Source: Gymnodinialimonas ceratoperidinii
GTDB lineage: Bacteria; Pseudomonadota; Alphaproteobacteria; Rhodobacterales; Rhodobacteraceae
NCBI RefSeq assembly: GCF_019297855.1
Contig: NZ_CP079194.1
Span: 607,501 to 671,500, forward strand
Direction of reading: 5' to 3'
DNA length: 64,000 nt
This document shows, piece after piece, positions 44,270-53,285 of this stretch (position 1 is its first letter; the number at the start of each line of letters is the position of its first letter). The notes below the pieces were generated by a model, which was given only the letters and a program-made list of their open reading frames with translations, was not told where the DNA came from and did not search any database. The position numbers and the translations under genes are program-made.

Positions 44270-45201
44270 GCGACGGGCCGATCCTTGTGACCGGGGCAGG
44301 CGGGTTCGTCTGCTCCGAGGTTGCCTTGGCGTTGCACCGGGCGGGCCACGATGTCGTCGCGCTGGATCAGCGCTTTGACGCGGCCACGACCGAGCGGCTT
44401 CGCGCCCTCAACCGGATCGAGGGCGATCTGCCCGAGGCTCTGGCGCGTGGTCCGGAGACCGTTGCTGCCGTAATCCACGGTGCGGCGATCACGGCCTCGC
44501 CTGAGCGTCTGGGACTTTCGCAGGCAGGTCACATCCGCCGCAATACCGACCTTCTGACAGCCACGCTGGACCACACGCGCAGCACTGGTGCCAAGCGCTT
44601 CCTCTTCGTCAGCTCCATGGGCGTCTTCGAACCCGATGATAGCCCGACGCCCGGCGGCAAGGTGACCGAGGCGACGCGGCCCACGGCCACCTGCGCCTAT
44701 TGCGCGGCGAAGCACGCGGGCGAACTGCTGACCCATGCGGCGGCGGAGCCGGGGTTCGAGACGGCCTCGCTGCGGCTCGGCAATATCGTGGGCCCGCATG
44801 AGGCGGTACGCGAAACGCGGCAGCATCTTTGTCTGGTCAACCGCATGATCGCCGAGGCCCGCGCCAGCGGCGTCATCACGGTGCAGACCCCCGACGCCCT
44901 GCGCGAATGGGCGTGGCTGCCGGATCAGGCCGATGGCATCGCGCGCCTTCTGACTTCGGATGATTTCTCCACCCATGCCGCTGTCCTGCATGCGGGCAGC
45001 CCGCCGGCCCTCAGCGATCTGGACCTTGCGCGCGCGATTGCCGAGCGGGTGCCGGGCACGACCGTCCGCCTTGCGCAGCCGCCCCACGCCGCGATCAGAC
45101 CGCCGATGGCGAGCGATCACGACAGCGCGCTCAACCGCACGCATTGGACCCCGATGGACGCGGCGCTCGACCAGTTGATTCCGATGGAGGCCACCCCATG
45201 A
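44266..45201 (+). CDS. NAD-dependent epimerase/dehydratase (extended SDR)
   Basis: This 311-residue extended short-chain dehydrogenase starts at a GTG overlapping the aldolase stop (GTGA). The Rossmann motif is TGAGGFVCSE (residues 9-18) and the catalytic pair is in CAYCAAKHAGE (Tyr-x-x-x-Lys). It resembles uronate dehydrogenases and nucleotide-sugar epimerases; the substrate is unknown. ATGA links it to the next gene. Confidence 0.86.
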   Translation: MSDGPILVTGAGGFVCSEVALALHRAGHDVVALDQRFDAATTERLRALNRIEGDLPEALARGPETVAAVIHGAAITASPERLGLSQAGHIRRNTDLLTATLDHTRSTGAKRFLFVSSMGVFEPDDSPTPGGKVTEATRPTATCAYCAAKHAGELLTHAAAEPGFETASLRLGNIVGPHEAVRETRQHLCLVNRMIAEARASGVITVQTPDALREWAWLPDQADGIARLLTSDDFSTHAAVLHAGSPPALSDLDLARAIAERVPGTTVRLAQPPHAAIRPPMASDHDSALNRTHWTPMDAALDQLIPMEATP

Positions 45202-46247
45202 GCACCACAGAGCCCTTGCGCATCATCGTTGTCGGCCTCGGCGCGCGGGCCCGGACATGGCTGAAAGTCGTCAGCGCGAACCCCGATCTTCGTATCGTGG
45301 CGCTTTGCGATCCGGACCCCGCCGCCCGCGCGCGCGCCGCCGAGCAGTTTCCCGACGTTCCCATCGGTGCTGGACTGCCTGATGTCGTGAGCACCGAGGC
45401 CGATGCCGTCCTGCTGGCCACCCCGCCCGGCGGGCGCGAAGAGCAGATCGAGACCGCCTGCAAGGCCGGCCTCGCGATCCTCGCCGAGAAGCCGCTCTCC
45501 GACAGTGTCACCACCGCCGCGCGCTTTGTTGAAATGGCGGAAAGCGCCGGCGTGCACCTCATCGTCGGCCTGAACTTCCGCTACCTCGCCGTGACGCAGG
45601 AAATGAAGCGCCTGCTGACCTCGGGCGCCATCGGCAAGCCTGAGTTCGGGCGCTTTATCTACGAGCGTTGGCGGGACGGGACGCAGGATTGGCTGAACTC
45701 CTATCCGCTGACGATGGACCACCCGATGCTGTGGGAGCAGTCGATTCACCACTTCGACCTGATGCGCTTCGTCTATGACGCCGAACCTGCCTACGTTCAG
45801 GCCCATACCTTCAACCCCTCGTGGACGATGTACGAGGGCGACACCAACGTCGCCGCCCTGATCGGCTTCGAGGGCGGCATGCATGTCACCTACCAGGGCA
45901 CCTGGCAGGCGGGCCATGATCCGATGAACTTCAAATGGCGCACTGACGGCTCGGAAGGCATCGTCGAGCAGCGCGCCATGTTCGGAGACCTCGCCTGGGC
46001 CAAGCGGATGGACCCCGAGCTGACCCCGGTCGACCTGCCGCCCCACGAGGCGTGGATCACCGATGCGGCCGCCCTTCTGCGGAGCTTCGTGGCCACCGTG
46101 CGGGGCACCTCGGCGCCCGAATGCACCGGGCGCGATCACCTGCAATCCCTGTTCATGTTGCAAGCTTGCATCCTTGCCTCAGACCGCCGCGCGACCGTCA
46201 CCATTGACGAGATCCGCGCTCTAACCACTCCGGAGGAGACCCCATGA
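45198..46247 (+). CDS. Gfo/Idh/MocA-family oxidoreductase, copy 1
   Basis: This 349-residue NAD(P)-dependent oxidoreductase has an N-terminal Rossmann domain (IIVVGLGARARTWLKVV, near residue 9) and the EKPLSDSV motif whose Lys is catalytic. MLWEQSIHHFDLMRF is the second conserved region. Family members oxidise sugars, inositols or related polyols or reduce imines. The ATG is fixed by ATGA overlap with the epimerase stop; a second family member follows with the same overlap. Confidence 0.9.
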   Translation: MSTTEPLRIIVVGLGARARTWLKVVSANPDLRIVALCDPDPAARARAAEQFPDVPIGAGLPDVVSTEADAVLLATPPGGREEQIETACKAGLAILAEKPLSDSVTTAARFVEMAESAGVHLIVGLNFRYLAVTQEMKRLLTSGAIGKPEFGRFIYERWRDGTQDWLNSYPLTMDHPMLWEQSIHHFDLMRFVYDAEPAYVQAHTFNPSWTMYEGDTNVAALIGFEGGMHVTYQGTWQAGHDPMNFKWRTDGSEGIVEQRAMFGDLAWAKRMDPELTPVDLPPHEAWITDAAALLRSFVATVRGTSAPECTGRDHLQSLFMLQACILASDRRATVTIDEIRALTTPEETP

Positions 46248-47326
46248 TCAATGTCGGCATCATCGGCGCGAGCTTTGCGCGCGACGCCTATCTACCCGCT
46301 TTCGCCCATATCGACGACGCAAAGGTCGTGGCGCTGGCCTCGGGCCGGATCGAAAGCGCCCGCGCGGCGGCGGAACCCCACGGGATCGAGGCGGTCTACG
46401 ACGATTGGGAGAAGATGCTCGACTCCCATGACCTCGACCTCGTCTGCATCGCCACGCCCACGGTGATGCACGCGCCGATGGCGTTGAAGGCCATCGCCAA
46501 GGGCGCCCATGTGCTCTGCGAGAAGCCCACCGCGATGAACGCGGGCGAGGCGCGGGAGATGCTGGACGCGGCGCGCAAGGCCAACCGGCTGCACATGATC
46601 GACCACGAGCTGCGCTTCAACCCGACGCGCGCGCGCATTGCCGAGCTGATCCACGGCGGCGAATTGGGCGAGATCCGCCACGTCAACATCACCAACATCG
46701 GCGCGTCCTGGGCCGACCCGGCCTCGCGCCCCAAGGGCGACTGGTGGTCCGACGCCTCGATGGGCGGCGGCCGTATGGGTGCCAACGGGTCGCATCAGGT
46801 CGACATGCTGCGCTGGTGGTTGGGCGAGCCTGCCGCCGTCATCGGCCAGGCGCTGACCATCGTGCCGGACCGCATCTGCAAGAACACTGGCGAGCCATGG
46901 ACCGCGACCTCGGATGACCTCTCGCACATGACGCTGGAGATGCAGTCCGGCGCGCTGGCGCAGGTCTTCATGAGCGGCGTGGCAGCGGCCAACATGGGCA
47001 ACGAGACGCAGGTGTTCGGCTCCAAGGGCACGATCACCCTCTCGAACTCGGACGAGAAGCTCTACTTCGCCAAGGCGGGCGAAAGCTTCAAGGATATCAG
47101 CGTGGATGATCCGAACGCGCGCCTTGACGGGATCAACAAGGGCATCTGGAACGTCTCGGTTCTGGGCGCCCTGCGCGAGCTTTGCGGCGCGATCACCGAA
47201 GGCCGCGAGTTGCAGCGCGGTGCGAGCTTCGTGGACGGTCTGCGCAACCAGATGGTGGTGGACGCGGTCTTCGCTTCGACGGCCAGCCGGAAGTGGGAAG
47301 ACCTCGACATGGCGAGCGCCTCCTGA
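46244..47326 (+). CDS. Gfo/Idh/MocA-family oxidoreductase, copy 2
   Basis: This 360-residue paralog has the Rossmann motif GIIGASFARDAYLPAF, the catalytic Lys in CEKPTAMN and NGSHQVDMLRWWLGEP. It differs enough from copy 1 to suggest another substrate. Its stop shares a base with the next start (TGATG). Together with copy 1, the epimerase and the SDR it forms a set of four NAD-dependent enzymes in a row. Confidence 0.9.
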   Translation: MINVGIIGASFARDAYLPAFAHIDDAKVVALASGRIESARAAAEPHGIEAVYDDWEKMLDSHDLDLVCIATPTVMHAPMALKAIAKGAHVLCEKPTAMNAGEAREMLDAARKANRLHMIDHELRFNPTRARIAELIHGGELGEIRHVNITNIGASWADPASRPKGDWWSDASMGGGRMGANGSHQVDMLRWWLGEPAAVIGQALTIVPDRICKNTGEPWTATSDDLSHMTLEMQSGALAQVFMSGVAAANMGNETQVFGSKGTITLSNSDEKLYFAKAGESFKDISVDDPNARLDGINKGIWNVSVLGALRELCGAITEGRELQRGASFVDGLRNQMVVDAVFASTASRKWEDLDMASAS

Positions 47327-48039
47327 TGCCGGCGCTCTCTGATCAACACGTGCTGATCACCGGGGCCGCGCAGGGCCTCGGCGCGGCCATCGCGCGGGTC
47401 TTCGCGGGGCAGGGGGCGCGGCTCACCCTGATGGATGTGGACGCCGACGGGCTGGCAGCCGTCAACGACCAGCTTGGCGGGGGCGCGACGTTCATCCCCG
47501 TCGACCTCGCCGATGCCGAGGCCACCGCCCGCGCGATCGAGGCGCTGCCGGCCCCGGTCGACACGGTGATCCACAACGCTGCCATCCTGCGCCCGGAACC
47601 GCTGGAGGATGTCAGCCTCGATACATGGAGTGCGACCATGAACGTCGGCATTCAGGCCGCGTTCCTTCTGGCGAAGGCCGCCTGGCCCGCGATGAAGCAG
47701 AACGGCGGCGGAGCGCTGGTCTTCGTGTCGTCGCAATCGGGCATCAAGGGCTTCGTCGACGAAACCGCCTATTGCGCCGCCAAGCATGCGCTGGAGGGCT
47801 TCTCCAAATGCCTCGCCATGGAAGGCGAGGCCCACGGCATCATCAGCTGCACGGTCACCCCCGGCAAGCCGATGCACACGCCGATGTCCGAGCGCAACTA
47901 TCCGCCCGAGTTGAAGGCCCAATGGATCGAGCCCGAACGGCTCGCCCCCGCCTTCGCCCATATCGCCACCAGCCGGGACACGGCGCTGTCGGGCCAGCGT
48001 CTGAACGCTTGGGACTTGTCACAGGAGCATCCCCTATGA
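47326..48039 (+). CDS. Short-chain dehydrogenase/reductase
   Basis: This 237-residue classical SDR has TGAAQGLG (cofactor, residues 12-19), the NAAIL motif, Ser in VSSQSG and YCAAK (Tyr and Lys). The start ATG overlaps the previous stop as TGATG, and its own stop overlaps the M20 start as ATGA. It oxidises an alcohol or reduces a ketone; the substrate is unknown. Confidence 0.9.
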   Translation: MPALSDQHVLITGAAQGLGAAIARVFAGQGARLTLMDVDADGLAAVNDQLGGGATFIPVDLADAEATARAIEALPAPVDTVIHNAAILRPEPLEDVSLDTWSATMNVGIQAAFLLAKAAWPAMKQNGGGALVFVSSQSGIKGFVDETAYCAAKHALEGFSKCLAMEGEAHGIISCTVTPGKPMHTPMSERNYPPELKAQWIEPERLAPAFAHIATSRDTALSGQRLNAWDLSQEHPL

Positions 48040-49397
48040 GCGACATGAAAGAGATCTACGACTACATCGACGCCCACGCCGATGAATTCATCGCGGACCT
48101 GCAGGAATTCGTGCAGCAGCCTTCGATTTCCGCGCAGGACATCGGGTTGCGCGACTGCGCGGCGCTGATCCGCGACCAGATGCATCGCGACGGTCTGCCA
48201 GCCGAGTTCCACGAGCTGGAGGAGGGGCCGCCTGTCGTCTATGGCGAGGTTCCCTCGAAGTCGAAGAAGACGCTGCTGTGCTACTCCCACTACGACGTGC
48301 AGCCGCCCGAGCCCATCGAGGCGTGGAGCCACGGCGGCCCCTGGTCCGGCGCGGTGGTCGATGGCGTGCTCTACGGGCGCGGCGCCACCGACAACAAGTC
48401 CGGCGTGCTGGCCTTTAACAAGGCCGCCAAGGCCTTCCTCGCCGTCCGTGGTGAGGTGCCCGTGGGCCTGAAACTGCTGATCGAAGGGGAGGAGGAGATC
48501 GGGTCTCCGAACCTCGGCCCCTGGGCCAAGAAGAACGCGAAGATGCTGGAGGCCGACGGGATGCATTGCCTCGACGGCTCTCTCGAGGTGGGGGTGGAGG
48601 TGCCCGACGTCTCGCTCGGCCTGAAGTCCATCCTCTTCGTCGAGCTGGTCGCCCGGGGTCCCCGCACCGATGTCCACTCGCTCAACGCGCCGCTGGTGCC
48701 GAACCCGGTCTGGGACCTCGTCCATGCGCTGGCGACGATCATGGATCGCAACAAGAACATCCTGATTCCCGACTGGGCCGAGGGCATCTACGAGCCCAAC
48801 GAAGAGGATATGGGCTATCTGGAGGACAAGGCCGCCCGGATCGACTTCGACAAGCTGCGCGCCGAGGTGGGCGTCGATGAATTCGCGCTCGGCCGCGACG
48901 GGGTCGATGCCATCAAGGCCCGGACCTACGAGCCGACGGCCAACATCCAGGGCATCACCGGGGGCTACACCGGCAAGGGCACCAAGACGATCGTGCCCGC
49001 CGAGGCCCGCGTGCGGATGGATTTCCGGCTGATCCCCAACATCTCGCCCGAGAAGGCGATGGCGAAGCTGAAGGCGCATCTGAAGGCGCAGGGCTTCGAC
49101 AACATCGAGGTGAAGGGCGAGCCGCGCGTCGAAGAGCCCTACAAGATCTCGGCCCGCGAGGACATCAGCCAGTCGATCATCGCCGCCGCCCACGAGGTCT
49201 ATGGTGAGCCGCCGATCGTCAACGGTGTCTCGGCGGAGGGGGCGATCCTCAAGCACGTCTGGATTCCCTGCGTGCTGACCGGCTTCGCCAACCCCGGCTG
49301 CAACCTCCATGCCCCCGACGAGAACATCCACGTCGACAAGTACATCCAGGGCATCAAGTACGCCGCTGCGATCATGGAGCATTTCGGCCGCAGCTGA
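48036..49397 (+). CDS. M20-family metallodipeptidase
   Basis: This 453-residue zinc peptidase has the M20 set: His in CYSHYDVQP (about 84-92), Asp in GRGATDNKSG (bridging), catalytic Glu pair in EGEEEIGS and a late His in NLHAPDE. The Lap dimerisation domain lies in between (about 190-340). It resembles carnosinase-type dipeptidases rather than AllC allantoate amidohydrolase. No signal peptide is seen, so it acts on imported peptides. Confidence 0.92.
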   Translation: MSDMKEIYDYIDAHADEFIADLQEFVQQPSISAQDIGLRDCAALIRDQMHRDGLPAEFHELEEGPPVVYGEVPSKSKKTLLCYSHYDVQPPEPIEAWSHGGPWSGAVVDGVLYGRGATDNKSGVLAFNKAAKAFLAVRGEVPVGLKLLIEGEEEIGSPNLGPWAKKNAKMLEADGMHCLDGSLEVGVEVPDVSLGLKSILFVELVARGPRTDVHSLNAPLVPNPVWDLVHALATIMDRNKNILIPDWAEGIYEPNEEDMGYLEDKAARIDFDKLRAEVGVDEFALGRDGVDAIKARTYEPTANIQGITGGYTGKGTKTIVPAEARVRMDFRLIPNISPEKAMAKLKAHLKAQGFDNIEVKGEPRVEEPYKISAREDISQSIIAAAHEVYGEPPIVNGVSAEGAILKHVWIPCVLTGFANPGCNLHAPDENIHVDKYIQGIKYAAAIMEHFGRS

Positions 49398-49469
49398 CGC
49401 CCCTGCGGCCCGCCGCAACTCAAGACACGCGCGGCCCCGCCGCGACAAAGATCCGTGAAAGGACCCGCC

Positions 49470-51146
49470 ATGACCGTCAAGATCCCCTTCGACACCTACC
49501 ACGACTACGAGGCGATGACTGCGCATCTCCATGCGCTGGCCGACGCCTATCCCAAGCTCTGCACCCTGACCTCCATCGCCAAGAGCTTTCAGGGCCGCGA
49601 CGTCTGGTTCATGACCATCACCAACCCCGATACCGGCCCGATCCTCGAGAAGCCCGGCTTCTACATCGACGCCCAGATCCACGCCGAGGAACATGCCACC
49701 AGCGCCACCGCGCTCTATGCCTGCGCCTACCTGCTCAACAATTACGGCACCGACGAGGAAGTCACCCGTCTGGTCGACAGCCAGGTCTTCTACATCATTC
49801 CGCGGATCAACCCCGACGGCGCCGAATACGCGATGACCGCGCCCTACCATCCCTGGTGCGGTAACGGCCGTTGCCTACCGGGCGAGGACCGGCTCGAGGG
49901 GCTGATCCCGCAGGACATCGACGGTGACGGCTACATCGTGCAGATGCGCGTACCCGATCCCAAGGGCGAGTGGAAATGCGACGAGAAGAACCCCGACATC
50001 ATGGTCCAGCGCGAGCCGGGCGAAGAGGGGGGCGAATACTACCGCCTCTACCCCGAGGGCATGATCCGCAACTACGACGGCGTCCACGTGCATATCGAGA
50101 TGCAGCAGGACGGCAACATGAACCGGAACTTCCCCACCAACTGGACGCCGCAGGAATACGGCGCCGGGCAGTATCCGTTCTCCGAGCCGGAAACGGCGGG
50201 CATGCGTCAGGTGATCCTCGATCATCCCAACATCACCGGCATGTGCGCCTATCACACCCATGGTGGCATCATCCTGCGGCCCTCGATGCTGCAGATGGAC
50301 AGCGAGATGAGCCCGCCGGACCTCTCGCTCTACAAGGCTCTGGGCGAGGTCGGTGAGAAGCTGACCGGCTATCCTACGATCTCGGTCTACGAGGAGTTCA
50401 CGCCGGACAAATCCAAGGCCCGCCACGGCACCCTGACCGACTGGACCTACGAGGAAATGGGGATCATCTCCTTCGGCACCGAGCTCTGGGATCTGGAGCG
50501 CACCGCAGGCGTGCCCAAGGAAGGCTACTACAACCTCGGGCCGCGCGATGCCGAGACGCAGCGGCTGGTGCACGATTGGGTAGTGGAGAACGTGGGCGAT
50601 CACGGCTTCCGCCCGTGGAAGAGCTTCGATCACCCGCAGCTTGGTCCCATCGAGGTTGGCGGCATGGTCTACATCTGGAGCTACCGCAACCCGCCCGGCA
50701 AACTTCTAGAAGAAATGTGCCACAACAACGTGCTGTTCAACCTCCGCCACGCCGCCGCCGCGCCGCGGATCGAGATTGACACGGTGGAGGTCGAGGCCCT
50801 CGGCGGTGATCTGCACAAGGTCACGGCGGTGGTCTCCAACCACGGCTACCTGCCTACGAACCTCTCGGACGTGGCGATCCAGAACAAGGTCGCCAAGCCG
50901 GTGACGGTGACACTCGATTGCGAGAACGCGGAGCTGACGATGAACCCCGAGCATGTGAAGCTCGGCAACCTCGCCGGTCGCAACGAACGCCGCTATGCTT
51001 ATTCCAACTGGGGTCAGCAATGGTCTCCGGTGACGAAGAAGGTGGAATGGCTGGTCCGCTCGAAGGGCGCCGACGCCAAGGTCACGGTGACCGCCGCGTC
51101 CGAGAAGGGCGGCACCGACCGCAGCAGCGTCGCCCTCGGCGCCTGA
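49470..51146 (+). CDS. M14-family zinc carboxypeptidase
   Basis: This 558-residue protein has an M14 carboxypeptidase domain (about 10-390) and a C-terminal beta-rich domain. Zinc ligands are His and Glu in DAQIHAEEHATS and His in CAYHTHGG; the catalytic Glu is in FGTELWDLE. An insert with NGRCLPGEDRLEGLIPQDIDGDGYI is Asp-rich and could bind calcium. No signal peptide is visible, unlike many secreted M14 enzymes, which points to a cytoplasmic job on imported peptides. The ATG with GAAAGGA before it is chosen. Confidence 0.92.
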   Translation: MTVKIPFDTYHDYEAMTAHLHALADAYPKLCTLTSIAKSFQGRDVWFMTITNPDTGPILEKPGFYIDAQIHAEEHATSATALYACAYLLNNYGTDEEVTRLVDSQVFYIIPRINPDGAEYAMTAPYHPWCGNGRCLPGEDRLEGLIPQDIDGDGYIVQMRVPDPKGEWKCDEKNPDIMVQREPGEEGGEYYRLYPEGMIRNYDGVHVHIEMQQDGNMNRNFPTNWTPQEYGAGQYPFSEPETAGMRQVILDHPNITGMCAYHTHGGIILRPSMLQMDSEMSPPDLSLYKALGEVGEKLTGYPTISVYEEFTPDKSKARHGTLTDWTYEEMGIISFGTELWDLERTAGVPKEGYYNLGPRDAETQRLVHDWVVENVGDHGFRPWKSFDHPQLGPIEVGGMVYIWSYRNPPGKLLEEMCHNNVLFNLRHAAAAPRIEIDTVEVEALGGDLHKVTAVVSNHGYLPTNLSDVAIQNKVAKPVTVTLDCENAELTMNPEHVKLGNLAGRNERRYAYSNWGQQWSPVTKKVEWLVRSKGADAKVTVTAASEKGGTDRSSVALGA

Positions 51147-51153
51147 TACCGGG

Positions 51154-51175
51154 CGGCGGCCTTTGCGGGCCGCCG
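51154..51175 (+). terminator. Strong hairpin after the M14 gene
   Basis: CGGCGGCC and GGCCGCCG pair perfectly around TTTGCG, eight bases after the stop. No T-run follows, so it may protect the 3' end of the upstream message or weaken read-through rather than terminate fully. Confidence 0.5.
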
Positions 51176-51252
51176 TCCCCGATACGCCCATCGGGGGCCA
51201 CGGGCACTCCCGGCACCGCGCTGCATGACGATATCGCAAGAGGGAGAGCACC

Positions 51253-52272
51253 ATGGCCTATGCGCGCACCTTCGATGGCCCCGATTTCGCGCCGGACTTA
51301 GCCGCGCTCTTCCGCCATCAATTGGCCGCCTGTGCCCTTGCGCCGGACGAGCTTTGCCTCTGCGTCACCGACACCGCGTGGTCACCCACCTACGCCAGCG
51401 CCTGCATGGGGGCCGCGCGGGCGCTTGGGGCGGAGGCGGTGCAGGTCACCTTCGCCTGGGACAGCCCGCCCGATGCTCGTGCGCTGGCCGCGCTCTGCGA
51501 GGCGGCGGACCTGATCGTCTACATGTGCGGCCATGCGCTCCATTATCGGCCTGAAATCAAGGCCGCCCTCGACCGAGGCGCGCGGGTCCTCTGTTGCATG
51601 GAGCCGCCCAATGTCCTCGACCGTCTTCGCTTCGATCCCGACGTTCGGTCTGCCGCGCGCGCCGGGGCAAAACGGCTCGACGCGGCCCGAGAAATCCGCA
51701 TCACCTCGCCCGCGGGCACTGATCTGCGGATGGACAAGACCGGCCGCGCGGGGCTTGCCGTCTACGGTGCGGCGGATCGGGCCGGAAAGCTCGACTTCTG
51801 GGGCATCGGCGCGGTGCAAGCGGCACAGCTTGAAGGCACGACCGAGGGGCGTCTGGTGCTCGATGTCGGCGACAGCATCTTCCAGCTCGCCCGCTACGTG
51901 GAGGCGCCGGTCTCGATCCAATTCGAGGCGGGTCGGGTCACCGCGCTGGACGGCGGCCTTGACGCCAGACTGATCCGCGATGTGCTGGACGCCGCAGGCG
52001 ACGCGGGGGCGTGGAACGCCGGCCACATGGGGTGGGGCGTCGACCCCCGCGCGCTCTGGACGCAACCGATGACCCAGGCGCCCAACGCCGGGGGCGGCGG
52101 CGCGGACGTCGAAAGCTTTGCCGGCGCGGTTCAGGTGCAACTGGGCAGCAACGACGACGTCGCCTTTGGCGGCCGCAACCGAAGCCGCGCCCATCTGGGC
52201 CTCTGCTTGCGAGGCGCAAGCCTGTTCCTTGATGGGGCCCCCATGGTGGTGGACGGAGCCGTGATTTCGTAA
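51253..52272 (+). CDS. NicX/M29-like metal-dependent protein
   Basis: This 339-residue protein resembles 2,5-dihydroxypyridine dioxygenase NicX, which shares the M29 aminopeptidase fold. Shared blocks are CCMEPPNVLDRL, LVLDVGDSIFQLARY, GHMGWGVDPRALW and AHLGLCLRGASLFLD. In NicX the iron is held by two His and an Asp; the first His (GHMGW) and second His (AHLG) are kept but the Asp two residues later is Gly. Activity may therefore differ. It lies at the end of the plus arm, separated by a hairpin and 106 bases, with its own GAGGGAGAG ribosome site. Confidence 0.72.
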   Translation: MAYARTFDGPDFAPDLAALFRHQLAACALAPDELCLCVTDTAWSPTYASACMGAARALGAEAVQVTFAWDSPPDARALAALCEAADLIVYMCGHALHYRPEIKAALDRGARVLCCMEPPNVLDRLRFDPDVRSAARAGAKRLDAAREIRITSPAGTDLRMDKTGRAGLAVYGAADRAGKLDFWGIGAVQAAQLEGTTEGRLVLDVGDSIFQLARYVEAPVSIQFEAGRVTALDGGLDARLIRDVLDAAGDAGAWNAGHMGWGVDPRALWTQPMTQAPNAGGGGADVESFAGAVQVQLGSNDDVAFGGRNRSRAHLGLCLRGASLFLDGAPMVVDGAVIS

Positions 52273-52330
52273 AAAAGCAAGCTGTGGCAAGGCGATGCGG
52301 CCAAAGCGGGGTTGTCGCGCTGCTGGCAAG

Positions 52331-52390
52331 TCTGTAAGCAAAGGAAACGGAAGTTCGCAGGTATCTGCGGTTACAGAAAGCAACGTTTCC
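52331..52390. promoter_or_regulatory. Cluster of inverted repeats before the LysR gene
   Basis: Three perfect inverted repeats crowd the gap: TCTGTAA/TTACAGA (52331-52337 and 52371-52377), CGCAG-GTAT-CTGCG (52356-52369) and GGAAACG/CGTTTCC (52343-52349 and 52384-52390). The inner CGCAG repeat fits a LysR-type site, and the last arm ends one base before the GTG start, so autoregulation is likely. Confidence 0.45.
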
Positions 52391-52391
52391 A

Positions 52392-53285
52392 GTGACCATC
52401 CGCCTTCTCAGAACGCTCGTAGCCGTCGCCGACGCGAAAACCTTCAGTGCTGCGGCTGATGCGGTGAATGTCACCCATGCTGCCGTCAGCCAGCAGATGC
52501 GCACCTTGGAGGCAGACATGGGCGTCGCGCTGTTCGACCGCAGCACCCGCACGCCCGAGCTCACCCCGATCGCCCACCGCATCGTCGCCAAGGCACGGGT
52601 GTTGCTGGCCGATTACGACAACCTCCTGCCCTCGGTGCTGGACGAGGACGGGTTGAGCGGCGACGTCCGCCTCGGCGCGTTGGGTACCACCCTGACCGGG
52701 CTGACGCCCCGGGCCATGGCCGTCCTGAAAGAGCGCTATCCAACGATCGGCCTGCACATCCGTCCGGGGCTCACCGGCGATCTGCTCGCGGACGTGGAAC
52801 GCGGCACCCTCGACGCCGCCATCGTCACCAAGCCCCATCTCATGCCCCTGCGCGTCCAGTTCCGGACGCTTGCCCATGAGCCGCTGCAACTCATCGCCCC
52901 CGCGGATGAGCCGAGCGACGACCCTTTCGAGCTCTTGCAAAAGCGCCCGTTCATCCGCTTCAACCGCTCTGCCGTCCTCGGCGCGCTGATCGAGAACTGG
53001 ATCGTCTCCAAACGTCTCCGGGTCTCCGAAGCGATGGAGCTCAACAGCGCCGAGGCGATCTCCTCCATGGTGCAGGCGGGGCTTGGCGTGTCGATCGTGC
53101 CCGACCTCGCGGTGCGCCCCCGGGATGGCATCGACGTGAAGCGCCTGCCGCTCGGCCCAGACGCCCCGGCGCGGATCCTCGGCCTTGCCTACCCCACCGA
53201 CCAGATCAAGACGCGGGTGATTGAAGAGGTGTTCGACGCCCTCACCAGCGTCATCCCTGCCGCACAGAGAGCCGACCAACCATGA
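52392..53285 (+). CDS. LysR-family transcriptional regulator
   Basis: This 297-residue regulator has an N-terminal helix-turn-helix (LRTLVAVADAKTFSAAADAVNVTHAAVSQQMRTLEADMG, about 5-43) and a periplasmic-binding-like effector domain (about 90-290). It starts at GTG directly behind an inverted-repeat cluster. Its stop overlaps the TauE/SafE start as ATGA, so it is co-transcribed with the exporter and may regulate it, or the divergent respiratory genes beyond. The effector is unknown. Confidence 0.9.
   Translation: MTIRLLRTLVAVADAKTFSAAADAVNVTHAAVSQQMRTLEADMGVALFDRSTRTPELTPIAHRIVAKARVLLADYDNLLPSVLDEDGLSGDVRLGALGTTLTGLTPRAMAVLKERYPTIGLHIRPGLTGDLLADVERGTLDAAIVTKPHLMPLRVQFRTLAHEPLQLIAPADEPSDDPFELLQKRPFIRFNRSAVLGALIENWIVSKRLRVSEAMELNSAEAISSMVQAGLGVSIVPDLAVRPRDGIDVKRLPLGPDAPARILGLAYPTDQIKTRVIEEVFDALTSVIPAAQRADQP

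Noticed and set aside
48036..49397. M20 protein as AllC allantoate amidohydrolase, completing an allantoin pathway
   Set aside because: The conserved stretches fit carnosinase-type dipeptidases, and the rest of a urate/allantoin pathway is missing.
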